Of a stretch of DNA of 64,000 nt, positions 17,315-26,032 are shown piece after piece. The notes beneath the pieces were generated by a model that saw only the letters and a list, made by a program, of their open reading frames with translations, was not told where the DNA came from and ran no database searches. The DNA comes from Hydrogenophaga taeniospiralis CCUG 15921 (GTDB taxonomy: Bacteria > Pseudomonadota > Gammaproteobacteria > Burkholderiales > Burkholderiaceae_C): contig NZ_BCWR01000011.1 in NCBI RefSeq assembly GCF_001592305.1, forward strand, positions 186,001 to 250,000, read 5' to 3'. A program made the translations under genes and the position numbers. Each line of letters opens with the position of its first letter. Within the stretch, counting starts at the first letter, position 1.

Positions 17315-18160
17315 TCACGCAGCCAGCGCGGGCTGCAGGGCGTCGATCAGCGCCGCCGAAAAGTCGGCCAGCGCCATGGGGATGCGGGTGATGCCCTGCT
17401 CTTCGAGGAAGCGCGCTTCCATGCGCGTGGGCGGCTCGGGCAACACCGCCCAATGCTGGTCGCTGGAGCGCTTCATGATCTGGCGCGCGAAGCTGCGGGT
17501 GAGCTGGTCGTCGAAGCGGCAACCGAGGAACAGGAAGTGGCGCCCGATGCGCCAGCGCTGTACCTCCGCGGGGATGGGGGTCTGGATGTCGATCTCGGTG
17601 AGCACCTCGACGTAGTCGCTGTCGGAGACGAGGTAGTTGCCCGCCGGGTCGTGGCTGCCGATGGGCTTGTAGAGCAAGGGCCCGCCCTGCGGGGGCGGCT
17701 CGGGCAGCGGCGCGCCGGCCGGGTCGTAGGCGCCGGTCCACTGGCCGAAGTGTTCGGACTGCGACAGGCCCTGCACCTGCACCCAGCCACCGGCCGGGCG
17801 GGCCTGGCGCAGCGCGGCGGCGAAGGTGTCGTCGTACCAGGTGTCCACCCACAGCCCCGCGCCGCTGCCGGCCAGCGCCAGGTGCAGCGCGGACGGCGCG
17901 GGCACGCTGGCAAAGGCCTCGTTCATCAGGTGCACCACCGACTTGCGGTGCTTGAAGTTCTCGATGAACTGCGCCGCCTGCGTCAGGCGCTGGCGGATCT
18001 TGTGCGGCACGCTGACCTTGCTGGTCATGATCGCCGCGAGCGCCAGCGGCGTGGCCGGCACCTGCACGTCGCGGCACAACGACAACATGTCGGGCCCCAG
18101 GTAGGGAATGACGGCCCCCGCGTCGAGCTGGCGGGCGATGTCGTGGATCAGGTCGTTCAT
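17315..18160 (-). CDS. SIR2-like domain protein of the nif operon
   Basis: 281 residues, cytoplasmic. AGAVIPYLGPDMLSL near the N-terminus, the DTWYDDTF segment, and GRHFLFLGCRFDDQLTRSFARQI resemble SIR2-like (NAD-binding, Rossmann) proteins often seen in nif clusters. The glycine-rich NAD loop is not canonical, so catalysis is doubtful. It lies 41 bases after the DegT-family gene. A role in nitrogen fixation is implied only by context. Confidence 0.65.
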   Translation of the reverse strand: MNDLIHDIARQLDAGAVIPYLGPDMLSLCRDVQVPATPLALAAIMTSKVSVPHKIRQRLTQAAQFIENFKHRKSVVHLMNEAFASVPAPSALHLALAGSGAGLWVDTWYDDTFAAALRQARPAGGWVQVQGLSQSEHFGQWTGAYDPAGAPLPEPPPQGGPLLYKPIGSHDPAGNYLVSDSDYVEVLTEIDIQTPIPAEVQRWRIGRHFLFLGCRFDDQLTRSFARQIMKRSSDQHWAVLPEPPTRMEARFLEEQGITRIPMALADFSAALIDALQPALAA

Positions 18161-18201
18161 GGAAGGTCCTTGGTTCGGTCAATGACAAGCAACGGTGGCG
18201 G

Positions 18202-19365
18202 TCACAAATAGATGGCGGCCCCTGCGCCCACGTTCGTGGCGGTGTCCTTGAGGGTGGTCACGATGTACTGCACCTGGGTGGCATCCATCTGGGTGTGCAG
18301 TGGCAGCGCGAGCGCGCGGTCGCCGATGCGGTCGGTGTCGCGCAGCAGGCCGCGCTGGTGGCCGATCGCGCCGCTGGCTTCCATGTAGTGGTGCTGCTGG
18401 TGCAGCGGGTGGCTGTAGGCCGCGGCCTCGATGCCGCCGGCGCGCAGGTCGTCGATCATCTGGGCGCGTGCGCTGGCCGTGAAGCGTTTGCCCAGGTGCA
18501 CCACGTAGAGCATCCAGTGCACCTCGTCCACGTTTTCGGCCAGGTACGGCGGCTTCACGCCCTCGAAGCTCTGCATCTGTTGGTGGTACCAGACCTCGAC
18601 CTGCTTGCGCACGGCGAGCCGCTCGTCCAGCCCGGCGAGCTGGGCCAGGCCGAGCGCGGCGGTGAGCTCGCTCATGCCGGCCTGCAGCGGTACCCGCGAG
18701 CCGACCGACACGGAATGGCGGTCGCTCAGGCGGCGCTGGCGCAGGTAGCGCAGTTCGTGCACCAGCGCGTCGTCGTCGGTCACGAGCATGCCGCCCTCGC
18801 CGGTGCACAGGGCCGAGGGTTGCGAGAAGTCGAACACCGACACGTCGCCAAAGGTGCCCACGGTCTGACCCAGGTAGCGCGAGCCCAGGGCCTCGCTGCT
18901 GTCTTCGATCAGCGCCACGCCGTGCGCGTCGGCCAGCGCACGCAGTGCGCGCCAGTCGGCCGGGTGGCCGTTGGTGTTGCCCGCGAGGATGGCGCGGGTC
19001 TGGGGCGTGATCTTGAGCGCGGCCTTCTCGGGGCTCAGGCTGCCGGTCCAATAGTTGATGTCGGCGAACACCGGCGTGGCGCCCGCGAGCGTGATGGCCT
19101 GCGCCACCTGGTGCCAGCTGTGGGTGGCGCAGACCACTTCGTCGCCCGGGCCGATGCCCAGCGCGCGCAGTGCGATCCAGGTGCCCAGCGTGCCGCTGCC
19201 CACGGCCACAGCGTGGCGCCGCCCGACCCAGCCCGCGAAGGCGCGTTCGAAGGATTCGAGCATCGGCCCGTCGCCCCAGCGGGTGGACTGCAGCACCGCG
19301 TTGACGAGCTGCAGCTCACGCTCGCCGCATTCGGGTTCGTAAAGAGAGATGGCTTCGATTTCCAT
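18202..19365 (-). CDS. DegT/DnrJ/EryC1/StrS-family protein lacking the PLP lysine
   Basis: 387 residues spanning a full type-I PLP-fold protein: VGSGTLGTWIALRALG, PGDEVVCATHSWHQVAQAI, the cofactor aspartate in LIEDSSEALGS (Asp155), and SVFDFSQPSALCTGEGGM. In this family the last motif is normally SFxxxKxxTxGEGG; here the lysine position is Ser184. Without it the enzyme cannot form the usual Schiff base, so it may use pyridoxamine phosphate, do other chemistry, or be structural. The start is the ATG at 19365. It is in the nifB operon between a small unknown gene and the SIR2-like gene. Confidence 0.8.
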   Translation of the reverse strand: MEIEAISLYEPECGERELQLVNAVLQSTRWGDGPMLESFERAFAGWVGRRHAVAVGSGTLGTWIALRALGIGPGDEVVCATHSWHQVAQAITLAGATPVFADINYWTGSLSPEKAALKITPQTRAILAGNTNGHPADWRALRALADAHGVALIEDSSEALGSRYLGQTVGTFGDVSVFDFSQPSALCTGEGGMLVTDDDALVHELRYLRQRRLSDRHSVSVGSRVPLQAGMSELTAALGLAQLAGLDERLAVRKQVEVWYHQQMQSFEGVKPPYLAENVDEVHWMLYVVHLGKRFTASARAQMIDDLRAGGIEAAAYSHPLHQQHHYMEASGAIGHQRGLLRDTDRIGDRALALPLHTQMDATQVQYIVTTLKDTATNVGAGAAIYL

Positions 19366-19390
19366 GTTCAAGTCCTTGAAAGCGTGCGCG

Positions 19391-19464
19391 GCACAGGGCC
19401 GCCCCAAGCAAGCACAGCCCCCTCGGGGGGCAGCGCAGTACACGAAGTGACAAGCGTGGGGGCC
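19391..19464 (+). repeat. Dispersed intergenic repeat, second type, copy 1
   Basis: GGCCGCCCCAAG, then CCCCCTCGGGGGGCAG, then ACACGAAGTG and GCGTGGGGGCC, matching 36088-36169 in order. The C-run/G-run centre forms a strong hairpin. It sits inside the nifB operon between two nif genes, so it does not obviously end transcription there. Confidence 0.65.
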
Positions 19465-19470
19465 ATGTGC

Positions 19471-19731
19471 TCAGTTCTGGGTGAGGATCAGCGCGGTGGC
19501 GTCTTCGGGCCGCTGGGTGACGCTCCAGCAATGGCCGTTGGAGGTGGCCAGGTAGACGCGGCGTGTGCCCAGCGTGAGGGCCGGGGTTTCTTCGCGCATG
19601 TCCATCGCGTCGACCAGCAACACGCGCATGTCGGGGTGGCGGGCGCGCCAGATCGCGGCCGCGTCGCGCAGCGAGGGCGCCGCGCCGATCACCTCGCCGG
19701 CGGCGCGCAGGGTGTCGGGTGGGATGGACAT
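19471..19731 (-). CDS. Small nif-operon protein of unknown function (86 aa)
   Basis: 86 residues, cytoplasmic. The segments RHPDMRVLLVDAMDMREETP and RVYLATSNGHCWSVT look like a conserved alpha/beta domain. I believe it is one of the small uncharacterised families that accompany nifT, but I cannot name it with confidence. It starts 2 bases after the nifT stop, which implies translational coupling. Confidence 0.7.
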   Translation of the reverse strand: MSIPPDTLRAAGEVIGAAPSLRDAAAIWRARHPDMRVLLVDAMDMREETPALTLGTRRVYLATSNGHCWSVTQRPEDATALILTQN

Positions 19732-19733
19732 GC

Positions 19734-19958
19734 TCAGTCCTCCGACACCGACGACATCAGGCGCCGGGCTTCGACGGTGATGGGCAGGGTGGTGCCTTCG
19801 GGCATCGCCGGCAGGTCGAGCTGCCAGCCGTTGGCCAGCGTGACCAGCCCGCCCCACATGCCGGGCTCGACCATGGCGACGATGGGCTCCTCCAGATCTT
19901 TCTTGGGCACGTAGGCGCTCAACACGCCTTTGGCATCTTTGCGGATCATCACTTTCAT
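19734..19958 (-). CDS. nifT: NifT/FixU family protein
   Basis: 74 residues, matching the NifT family along its length: MKVMIRKDAKGVLSAYVPKK, LEEPIV, LWGG-like MWGGLVTLANGWQLDLP and LPITVEARRL. NifT is a small cytoplasmic protein found with nifHDK or nifB. Its exact role in nitrogenase maturation is unclear, and loss has mild effects in known species. Confidence 0.88.
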   Translation of the reverse strand: MKVMIRKDAKGVLSAYVPKKDLEEPIVAMVEPGMWGGLVTLANGWQLDLPAMPEGTTLPITVEARRLMSSVSED

Positions 19959-20021
19959 GGGGCGCTCCAGTCAGGAAAACACAGGGTGGGGAAACAGACG
20001 TTTGTCGGGAAAAGCGGGCGG

Positions 20022-21182
20022 TCATGCCCCGGCCAGCGCGGCGTGTTCCTCGCGCAGCAGGGGCTCCAGCAAAGGGGGCAAGGCGCTCAGCAGGTGGGCC
20101 ACGTCGTCGGCACGGCTCATGCGGCCCAGCGAGAGGCGCACCGCGGCCAGCGCCTCGTCGCGCGGCACGCCCATGGCGCCGAGCACATGCGAGGGTTCGG
20201 AGCCGCCCGACGAACAGGCCGCGCCCGACGAGGCGGCCACGCCCAGGCGCTCCAGGCGGTTGAGCACCACGTCGGCGGACACGCGGCCGAAGCGCAGGTA
20301 GCTGGTGCCGGGCAGGCGCGGCGCGCCCTGGCCCCACACGTGCACGGCGGGAAGAGCGCACAGGCCACGCTCCAGCGCATCGCGTAGCGCCGCCTGGCGC
20401 GCGGCCTCGGCGGCCACGTCGTCCCCACCGCCCAGCAACTCCAGCGCGGCGGCCATGCCGACGATGCCGGGCAGGTTCTCGGTGCCCCCGCGCCGGCCGC
20501 GCTCCTGGCTGCCCAGCGTCTGCGGCACGAAGGGCTGGCCCTGGCGCAGCAGCAAGGCGCCCACGCCTTTCGGGCCGTTGAACTTGTGGGCAGAGAGCGA
20601 CACCGCGTCGGCCCCGAAGCGGGCGAAGTCAAACGGCAGCTTGCCGATGAACTGGGTCGCGTCCACGTGCAGCGCGGCGCCGGCGGCATGCGCCAGCGCG
20701 GCGACCTCGGCCACCGGCATCAACACCCCGGTTTCGTTGTTGGCGGCCATGAGCGAGACCAGGGCCACGTCGGGCCCGATCAGGCCGGCCGCGGCGGTGG
20801 TGTCCAGCGTGCCGTCGCTGCACACCGGCAGAAAGCCCACCGGCACGCCGGCCTCGGCCAGCGCGCGCGCCAGCCGCAAGTGGCCCGCGTGTTCAACCGC
20901 GCTGAACAGCACGCGGCGTCGCCCATGCCCCGCCGCGGCGAGCAGGCCGCGCACGGCCATGTGGTTGGCCTCGGTGGCGCCGCTGGTGAACACCACTTCC
21001 TGTGCCTTGCAGCCCAGCGCGCGGGCGGTGCTGGCGCGGGCGGCGCTCAAAGCCCGCTTGGCGCCCTGCCCCGGCCCGTGCTGCGAAGACGGGTTGGCCC
21101 AGAGCTGCTCGAACACCGGCAGCATCGCCGCGACCACGGCGGGCGCGGGCGGTGTGGTGGCGTTGTGGTCGAAATAGATCAT
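20022..21182 (-). CDS. NifS-like cysteine desulfurase
   Basis: 386 residues. Class-V PLP enzyme with FDHNATTPP at the N-terminus, FTSGATEANHMA, NNETG, the PLP lysine in SAHKFNGPKGVG, and the catalytic cysteine in SSGAACSSGGSEPSHVL. It releases sulfur from cysteine for Fe-S clusters. It is closer to the NifS branch than the IscS-type copy at 44649, so this cluster has two desulfurases. The ATG at 21182 overlaps the stop of the preceding gene by four bases. Confidence 0.85.
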   Translation of the reverse strand: MIYFDHNATTPPAPAVVAAMLPVFEQLWANPSSQHGPGQGAKRALSAARASTARALGCKAQEVVFTSGATEANHMAVRGLLAAAGHGRRRVLFSAVEHAGHLRLARALAEAGVPVGFLPVCSDGTLDTTAAAGLIGPDVALVSLMAANNETGVLMPVAEVAALAHAAGAALHVDATQFIGKLPFDFARFGADAVSLSAHKFNGPKGVGALLLRQGQPFVPQTLGSQERGRRGGTENLPGIVGMAAALELLGGGDDVAAEAARQAALRDALERGLCALPAVHVWGQGAPRLPGTSYLRFGRVSADVVLNRLERLGVAASSGAACSSGGSEPSHVLGAMGVPRDEALAAVRLSLGRMSRADDVAHLLSALPPLLEPLLREEHAALAGA

Positions 21183-21568
21183 GGCCAGAATTTGCGTTCT
21201 GGGTCCAGGCACAGCAGATCGATCAGCGCGTCCAGCGAGGCGTGTTCGACGCAGGCGACCCAGCGGCCGTTGGCGTGGTCGCGCTGGCACAGCCGCCAGC
21301 CCGGCGCCGCCCCGGGCACGGCCCCGGCCGGTGCCTCGCAGGGCTCCAGCCAGGCGATGTCGATGGTGCCGCCGCCGGGGTCCACGTTGCGCGAGCAGCA
21401 GGGGCTTTCGATGCGAAAGCCCTGGCCTTCGCGCAGCACGCGCGGGCGCACGTAGCGGTAGCGCACGCGCTGGCGCAGCGCGCGTTCCAGCCGATGCTGC
21501 ACCAGGTCGCGCACCCGCCCCCCGGCCCTGGCGGCCGGTTCTTCGGTGGCGCAGGGCTCGGGCTTCAT
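21179..21568 (-). CDS. Unknown nif-operon protein (129 aa)
   Basis: Not recognised with confidence. 129 residues: a basic N-terminal half (RVRDLVQHRLERALRQRVRYRYVRP), then ESPCCSRNVDPGGGTIDIAWLEP and WRLCQRDHANGRWVACVEHASL, with a Cys-Cys pair and a WP ending. It overlaps genes on both sides by four bases, so it is almost surely translated. Coupling to a cysteine desulfurase and the Cys pair suggest a sulfur- or metal-related helper. Confidence 0.65.
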   Translation of the reverse strand: MKPEPCATEEPAARAGGRVRDLVQHRLERALRQRVRYRYVRPRVLREGQGFRIESPCCSRNVDPGGGTIDIAWLEPCEAPAGAVPGAAPGWRLCQRDHANGRWVACVEHASLDALIDLLCLDPERKFWP

Positions 21569-21843
21569 GCGGCCTCGTCCGTCTCAGGTCGCCAGCCGTC
21601 GGGCGTGGCCACGATTTCGAGTTCCAGGCAGCCGACCACGCAGCCGTCGAACTCGACCAGGTAGACCGGCTCGTTCACCTCGGTCGCATGGCCCACGTTG
21701 ACGACCATGCCCACCGCGCCGCGCGGCGCCAGCAGGGCGTCGACCGCGCGCTCGGGGTGGCTACCATCGTTGAGCAGATCGTCCAGCGCCACCACGTGCT
21801 GGCCCCAGGCGTACAGCGGGGTTCGGGGTTCGATGCCGTTCAT
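21565..21843 (-). CDS. NifZ-family protein, short second copy
   Basis: 92 residues. It keeps NifZ features such as YAWGQHVVALDDLLNDGS, GAVGMVVNVGHATEVNEPVYLVEF and the VGCLELEI end, but is shorter and less conserved than its neighbour. NifZ proteins help couple the P-cluster precursors of the MoFe protein. Start and stop overlap neighbouring genes by four bases each. Confidence 0.75.
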   Translation of the reverse strand: MNGIEPRTPLYAWGQHVVALDDLLNDGSHPERAVDALLAPRGAVGMVVNVGHATEVNEPVYLVEFDGCVVGCLELEIVATPDGWRPETDEAA

Positions 21844-22220
21844 GGGGCCTCCGTGGACGTGGGGGTGGCGGCAGAGGGCCGGGCCGATCCGAGCGTGCTC
21901 AGCGCCTGGGCCTTGTCGCCCAGCTGCGCCAGCACCTCGTCGGGCAGGTTGTCCAGCGTGCACAGCTCCTTGGCCCGCATGCCCACGCGGTGGCCGGACT
22001 CGACGAAGTCCACCGCGTAGATATAGAACTGCTGCAGGAAGGTGTTGATGTTGACGACGTAGCCGATCTCGCCCTTGTGCACCAGCACCTCGCCGATGTC
22101 CCGGCCGTTGTAGGTGCCGTCGTTGCGGATCACCGAGCGCGCCACCACCCGCTCGCCGTAGCGGAAGCGCGGCGGGCCGGCCAGTTCGATCTCGTTGTCG
22201 TCGCGGTTGATGTCAGCCAT
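21840..22220 (-). CDS. nifZ: NifZ
   Basis: 126 residues. It has the NifZ signature RFRYGERVVARSVIRNDGTYNG, then VLVHKGEIGYVVNINTFLQQFYIYAVDFVESGHRVGMR. It acts in P-cluster maturation of the nitrogenase MoFe protein. A Ser/Thr/Ala-rich tail of about 20 residues is extra. The start at 22220 overlaps the LRV gene by eight bases. Confidence 0.88.
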   Translation of the reverse strand: MADINRDDNEIELAGPPRFRYGERVVARSVIRNDGTYNGRDIGEVLVHKGEIGYVVNINTFLQQFYIYAVDFVESGHRVGMRAKELCTLDNLPDEVLAQLGDKAQALSTLGSARPSAATPTSTEAP

Positions 22221-23043
22221 GGGCCACTCCCGTGGGTGCCGCTGTGGGCAGGGTTCGCGGGCCGGGTGCGGCGGCGCGGCGCTCGCGCGCGCTGCGGCGC
22301 ACCTCGGGGTCTTCGTCGTCGCACAGCGCCGCCAGCGTGGCCGGGTCGGCGCGCTGGGCCACCTCCCAGCGCACGCGCCAGTCGGGGTCGTGGGCCAGGC
22401 GCGGCAGCAGCGCCACCGGCAGGCGCTCGGCCACCACGCGGCGCACCTCGGGCGTGGGGTCGTCCAGCAGTTGCAGCAGCGCCGGCATCTCCAGCCGCTG
22501 CGCCACCCGCAGGCGCACGGCGCGGTCGGCATCGCGCGCCATGGTGGGCAGCAGGGCCAGCGGCAGGCGCAGCGCGACGAGTTCGCGCACGCCGTAGTCG
22601 GGGTCGTCGCGCAGGGCCGCCAGCGCCGCGGGCGCGAGCCGCTGCGCCACGCGGATGCGCACCTCGCGGTGCGGGTCGCGGGCCAGCCGGGGCAGTTGCT
22701 CCAGCGGCAGGCGCAGCGCGATCTGCAACCGCACGGTTTCGTCGGGGTCGTCGATCAGGGCGCGCAGGCGAAACACGCTGGCGCGGCGCGCGGCGATCGC
22801 CCGCACCTCGAAGTACGGGTGGCCGAGCTGCCCGTCGGACAGCGCAGGGTGCCAGCGGAAAAAGCGGTCGATGCGGCGGGCGTACACGTCTTGCAGGCAG
22901 GCGTGGCCCGGCTCGCAGCCCTGCTCGCCGGGCAGCGCACGCAAGTGGGCGCAAGCGCAGGCGGCGCAGTCGATAGCCCCGCCCTGCCAATGCTGCGGCG
23001 GGATGTCGCCCGCGGGCGCGCGCTGGGCCAGCGGCGTGTTCAT
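22213..23043 (-). CDS. 4Fe-4S leucine-rich-repeat-variant (LRV) protein
   Basis: 276 residues. An N-terminal cysteine cluster (IDCAACACAHLRALPGEQGC) and a further Cys ligand the 4Fe-4S cluster. From about residue 75 there are roughly seven repeats of about 24 residues, each with an RLPL/RVAQRL core and a DDPDxxVR turn. This matches the LRV protein first described from the Azotobacter vinelandii nif region. The repeat surface probably docks another protein; its role in fixation is not established. Confidence 0.88.
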   Translation of the reverse strand: MNTPLAQRAPAGDIPPQHWQGGAIDCAACACAHLRALPGEQGCEPGHACLQDVYARRIDRFFRWHPALSDGQLGHPYFEVRAIAARRASVFRLRALIDDPDETVRLQIALRLPLEQLPRLARDPHREVRIRVAQRLAPAALAALRDDPDYGVRELVALRLPLALLPTMARDADRAVRLRVAQRLEMPALLQLLDDPTPEVRRVVAERLPVALLPRLAHDPDWRVRWEVAQRADPATLAALCDDEDPEVRRSARERRAAAPGPRTLPTAAPTGVAHG

Positions 23044-23615
23044 GGGCCGACCCCGCTCCAGCCGCGCACCGGGTACGCGCCGGGTGATTCACCCGCGCCC
23101 GCCTCGCCGCCCCGCTCGTGGCGCGCCAGCACATGCGACAACAGGGCACCGCCCACGTGGTCGGCCGGGTCCAGGCGGCGCAGCTCGGCCAGCAGGGCGC
23201 GGGCCTCGTCCATCGCGCCCAGGCGCATGTGCAGATAAGCCAGGCCCTTGAGCGCGAACAGATAGAAGCGCACCGCCGCGTCGTGGCGCGCGGCATCGTC
23301 GCTCGGGGGCGCATCGCCGAAGTTTGGCCCCAGCGCGGTGCGGGCGATGGCCAGCGCGTCTTCGCCCGCGTCGCGTGCGGCGGCGAGGTTGTGGCCGTAG
23401 AAATGGAACCGGTAGAGCGCGATCAGCGGCGCGGGGTGGCGTGGCGCGGCCGCGCGGGCCTGCTCCAGCAGCGCCAGGGCCTGCGCGGGCTGGTCGCGCA
23501 GCAGGCCGGCCTGCGCGATCAGCGCGGCCACCTCGGGGCTGAGCGCGGCGCCGATCGCACCCAGGCCGAACGCCGCAGCCGCGTCGTCAAAGCCCAGGTT
23601 GGCGGCGTCGTCCAT
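23040..23615 (-). CDS. TPR-like nif-operon protein
   Basis: 191 residues. Helical repeats typical of TPR proteins are visible: ALSPEVAALIAQAGLLRDQPAQALALLEQARAA, and FALKGLAYLHMRLGAMDEARALLAELRRLDPAD. The tail is glycine-rich. It is cytoplasmic, overlaps the LRV gene by four bases, and is probably an adaptor in nitrogenase assembly (inference from context). Confidence 0.7.
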   Translation of the reverse strand: MDDAANLGFDDAAAAFGLGAIGAALSPEVAALIAQAGLLRDQPAQALALLEQARAAAPRHPAPLIALYRFHFYGHNLAAARDAGEDALAIARTALGPNFGDAPPSDDAARHDAAVRFYLFALKGLAYLHMRLGAMDEARALLAELRRLDPADHVGGALLSHVLARHERGGEAGAGESPGAYPVRGWSGVGP

Positions 23616-23643
23616 GGCCCGGTTCCCGTGGTGGGCGCTGAAC

Positions 23644-24045
23644 TCAGGACGCCAGCGTGGCGGGCCGGCCGCGGCCGATGGCGCCGATCTCGATCTTGGT
23701 CACGCCGGGGGGCGCGGCGGACTCGGCGCTGCTGCAGCCACAAGCGGCCTGGTTCGGGTTGATGAACGTGAGGCCCGACTGGGTGGGTGTGTCGGCGAAA
23801 TCGATGGTCACGCCTTCGAGCAGCAGCCGGCTCTCGGCCCCCAGGAACAGGCGCAGGCCTTCGATCTCCAGCACCTGCTCACCCGGGCCAGGCGCGGCCT
23901 CGGCGCTGAATTCCGAGCTGTAGCCCGAGCAGCCCCCCGGGCTGACCGCCAGACGAAAACCCGCGCCCGCCGGTAAGCCGGAGAAGCGCACGATGCGCGA
24001 AATGAACTTGACCGCGGCGGGCTTGAGAACGATGTTGGGCAGCAT
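23644..24045 (-). CDS. IscA/HesB-family Fe-S carrier of the nif operon
   Basis: 133 residues. The A-type carrier cysteines are present: PGGCSGY near the middle and ACGCSSAES toward the end, with a 20-residue extra tail. It presumably passes Fe-S units to NifB or nitrogenase. The start at 24045 was chosen because the family homology (IVLKPAAVKFISRIV) begins there; upstream codons belong to the ferredoxin region. Confidence 0.83.
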   Translation of the reverse strand: MLPNIVLKPAAVKFISRIVRFSGLPAGAGFRLAVSPGGCSGYSSEFSAEAAPGPGEQVLEIEGLRLFLGAESRLLLEGVTIDFADTPTQSGLTFINPNQAACGCSSAESAAPPGVTKIEIGAIGRGRPATLAS

Positions 24046-24071
24046 GGTGGTGGTCTCGGTGAGGATGGGGG

Positions 24072-24266
24072 TCACGCCTTCACGATGCAGCCGTCGACCG
24101 GGCAGACCGCGACGCACTGCGGCTCGTCGAAGTGGCCCACGCAGTCGGTGCACTTCTTGGGGTCGATGACGTAGGTGCCGCCTTTTTCGCGGATCGCGAC
24201 GTTCGGGCACTCGGGTTCGCAGGCCGAGCAGGCGGTGCAGGTGGACGCGATGATCTTCATGGGCAT
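24072..24266 (-). CDS. fdxN: FdxN-type 2[4Fe-4S] ferredoxin
   Basis: 64 residues. Two cluster motifs: [12 protein letters not shown] and C-TD-C followed by an insertion (VGHFDEPQ), then C-VAV-CP. This spaced second motif is typical of the ferredoxin encoded next to nifB, which feeds electrons to NifB or nitrogenase. AGAAGGAGAG before the ATG at 24266 fixes the start; an internal ATG two codons later is possible. Confidence 0.88.
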   Translation of the reverse strand: MPMKIIASTCTACSACEPECPNVAIREKGGTYVIDPKKCTDCVGHFDEPQCVAVCPVDGCIVKA

Positions 24267-24306
24267 GGTGGCTCTCCTTCTGGGAAACGTCGTGGGAAAA
24301 CGAGGG

Positions 24307-25926
24307 TCAGGCGGCTTCGGCCAGGCCGCCGGTGAAAGCGCCCTGGCGGATCTGCGCGTCGCCGCGCTGCTGGTGCGTGATGGCACCGCTGGCGATGCGG
24401 CCGCGGTAGTCGTTGAACCAGTCGAGCGCGGCTTTTTCGATGAACTCGCCGACGTACTGGTCCACCGGCTCGACGCCGGCGGCCAGCAACTCGTCGCGCG
24501 GGCAGGCGCCAATCTTGGCGACCAGCACGGCGTGGCAGTCGTTGATGGCCTTGACCACCGAGGGCAGCTGTTCGTCGTCGCCAAAACCGCCCTGGCAATA
24601 CAGGTCCACCCGGCGGTGGCCGACGAACAGGGCCTGCGCGGCCGAGACCTCAAACACCTGGAATTCGGTGACGTGGCCGAAGTGTTCGTTGACCCGGCCG
24701 CCGCCCTTGGTAGCGACCGCGACCAGCACCTTCATGTTGTCGTCCACACCGACGGCGTTGGCCGCTGCGGCCAGGGCTTCGTGTTTGGCGGCCTGCTGCG
24801 CCTGGCGCTCGACCTCGACCTTGTCCTGGTAGCTCTTGCGCTTGTCCAGGTCGTAGACCACGTCCATCTGCTCCAGCTTGTCGAGCGTGAACTCTTCCGA
24901 GCGGTCTTCGCCCAGCAGGCCCACCGCGTCGGCACGGCACTGGCGGCAGTGGCGCATGAGGTTGGCGCCGCCCATGCAGGCGTCCTGCACGGCTTTCAGC
25001 TCGGAGGCGGTCGGGCCGCGCTGGCCGGTCAGGCCGAACACCGTGCCGTGTTCGGCCTCGGAGATCAGCGGCATGATGTTGTGCAGGAAGGCGCCGCGCT
25101 TCTTCACCTCGCGGTTCACCTCCATCAGGTGCTCGTCGTTGATGCCGGGGATCAGCACCGAGTTGATCTTGGTGAGCACGCCGCGCGCGGTGAGCATTTC
25201 CAGGCCGAGCATCTGGCGCTCGTGCAATACCTTCGCGGCCTCGTAGCCGGTCACGCGCTTGTGGTTCCAGAAGATCCAGGGGTAGATCTTCTCGCCCACG
25301 GCCGGGTCCACCATGTTGATGGTGATGGTGACGTGGTCCACGTTGTATTTGCAGATCTCGTCCACGTAGTCCGGCAGCGCCAGGCCGTTGGTGGACAGGC
25401 AGAGCTTGATGTCGGGCGCCTGCTCCTGGAGCATGCGGAAGGTCTCGAAGGTCTTGGCCGGGTTGGCCAGCGCATCGCCCGGGCCGGCGATGCCGAGCAC
25501 CGTCATCTGCGGAATCTCGCTCGCGACCGCGACCACCTTCTTGACAGCCTGCTCCGGCGTGAGCTTCTGGCTCACCACGCCGGGGCGCGATTCATTCGAG
25601 CAGTCGTATTTGCGGTTGCAGTAGTTGCACTGGATGTTGCAGGCCGGCGCCACGGCCACGTGCATGCGCGCGTAGTGGTGGTGGGCTTCTTCGGAATAAC
25701 AGGGGTGGTTCTTGACCTTGTCCCAGATCTCCTGGGGCATGTCGTCGGGGCCGTCGGACGAACCACAACTGGCCTTGCCTTCACCGCCCGCAGTGCCACA
25801 GCCGCCACCGGCCTCGGGCACATTGAGCTTGGCGCCCAGCGGCTTGATCGAACCAATGGACACATACGTCTTGGCGGGCATGGCGCCGGGCGCTGCACTG
25901 CCACCACTGCTCAAGGCTGTCGACAT
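24307..25926 (-). CDS. nifB: Nitrogenase cofactor biosynthesis protein NifB
   Basis: 539 residues. It has a radical-SAM core with C-NIQ-C-NY-C at 96-103, [12 protein letters not shown] and the conserved loop [12 protein letters not shown]. From about residue 405 there is a NifX-like domain ([21 protein letters not shown]). NifB builds NifB-co, the iron-carbide-sulfur core of FeMo-co, from two 4Fe-4S clusters. The start at 25926 is supported by GAAAGGGG just upstream; a start 21 codons earlier at 25989 would run into the sigma-54 promoter. First gene of the operon that ends near 16953. Confidence 0.95.
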   Translation of the reverse strand: MSTALSSGGSAAPGAMPAKTYVSIGSIKPLGAKLNVPEAGGGCGTAGGEGKASCGSSDGPDDMPQEIWDKVKNHPCYSEEAHHHYARMHVAVAPACNIQCNYCNRKYDCSNESRPGVVSQKLTPEQAVKKVVAVASEIPQMTVLGIAGPGDALANPAKTFETFRMLQEQAPDIKLCLSTNGLALPDYVDEICKYNVDHVTITINMVDPAVGEKIYPWIFWNHKRVTGYEAAKVLHERQMLGLEMLTARGVLTKINSVLIPGINDEHLMEVNREVKKRGAFLHNIMPLISEAEHGTVFGLTGQRGPTASELKAVQDACMGGANLMRHCRQCRADAVGLLGEDRSEEFTLDKLEQMDVVYDLDKRKSYQDKVEVERQAQQAAKHEALAAAANAVGVDDNMKVLVAVATKGGGRVNEHFGHVTEFQVFEVSAAQALFVGHRRVDLYCQGGFGDDEQLPSVVKAINDCHAVLVAKIGACPRDELLAAGVEPVDQYVGEFIEKAALDWFNDYRGRIASGAITHQQRGDAQIRQGAFTGGLAEAA

Positions 25927-25972
25927 GAAGACCCCTTTCGTGCAACCAACAACGGCCGCTTGGCAGGTCTTC

Positions 25973-25988
25973 AGCGAATTTCGTGCCA
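25973..25988 (-). promoter_or_regulatory. Sigma-54 promoter of nifB
   Basis: On the minus strand TGGCACG-N4-TCGCT gives the required GG-N10-GC spacing, with one mismatch to the TTGC half. It lies about 47 bases before the nifB start. Confidence 0.8.
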
Positions 25989-26032
25989 CCGAAAAAAGCG
26001 TTTCAGATCAATGGCTTGATGGTTTTGTCGGT

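Noticed and set aside
24175..26019. 614-codon plus-strand frame opposite nifB
   Set aside because: His/Val/Leu-rich antisense shadow of nifB and its neighbours, with no motifs of its own.
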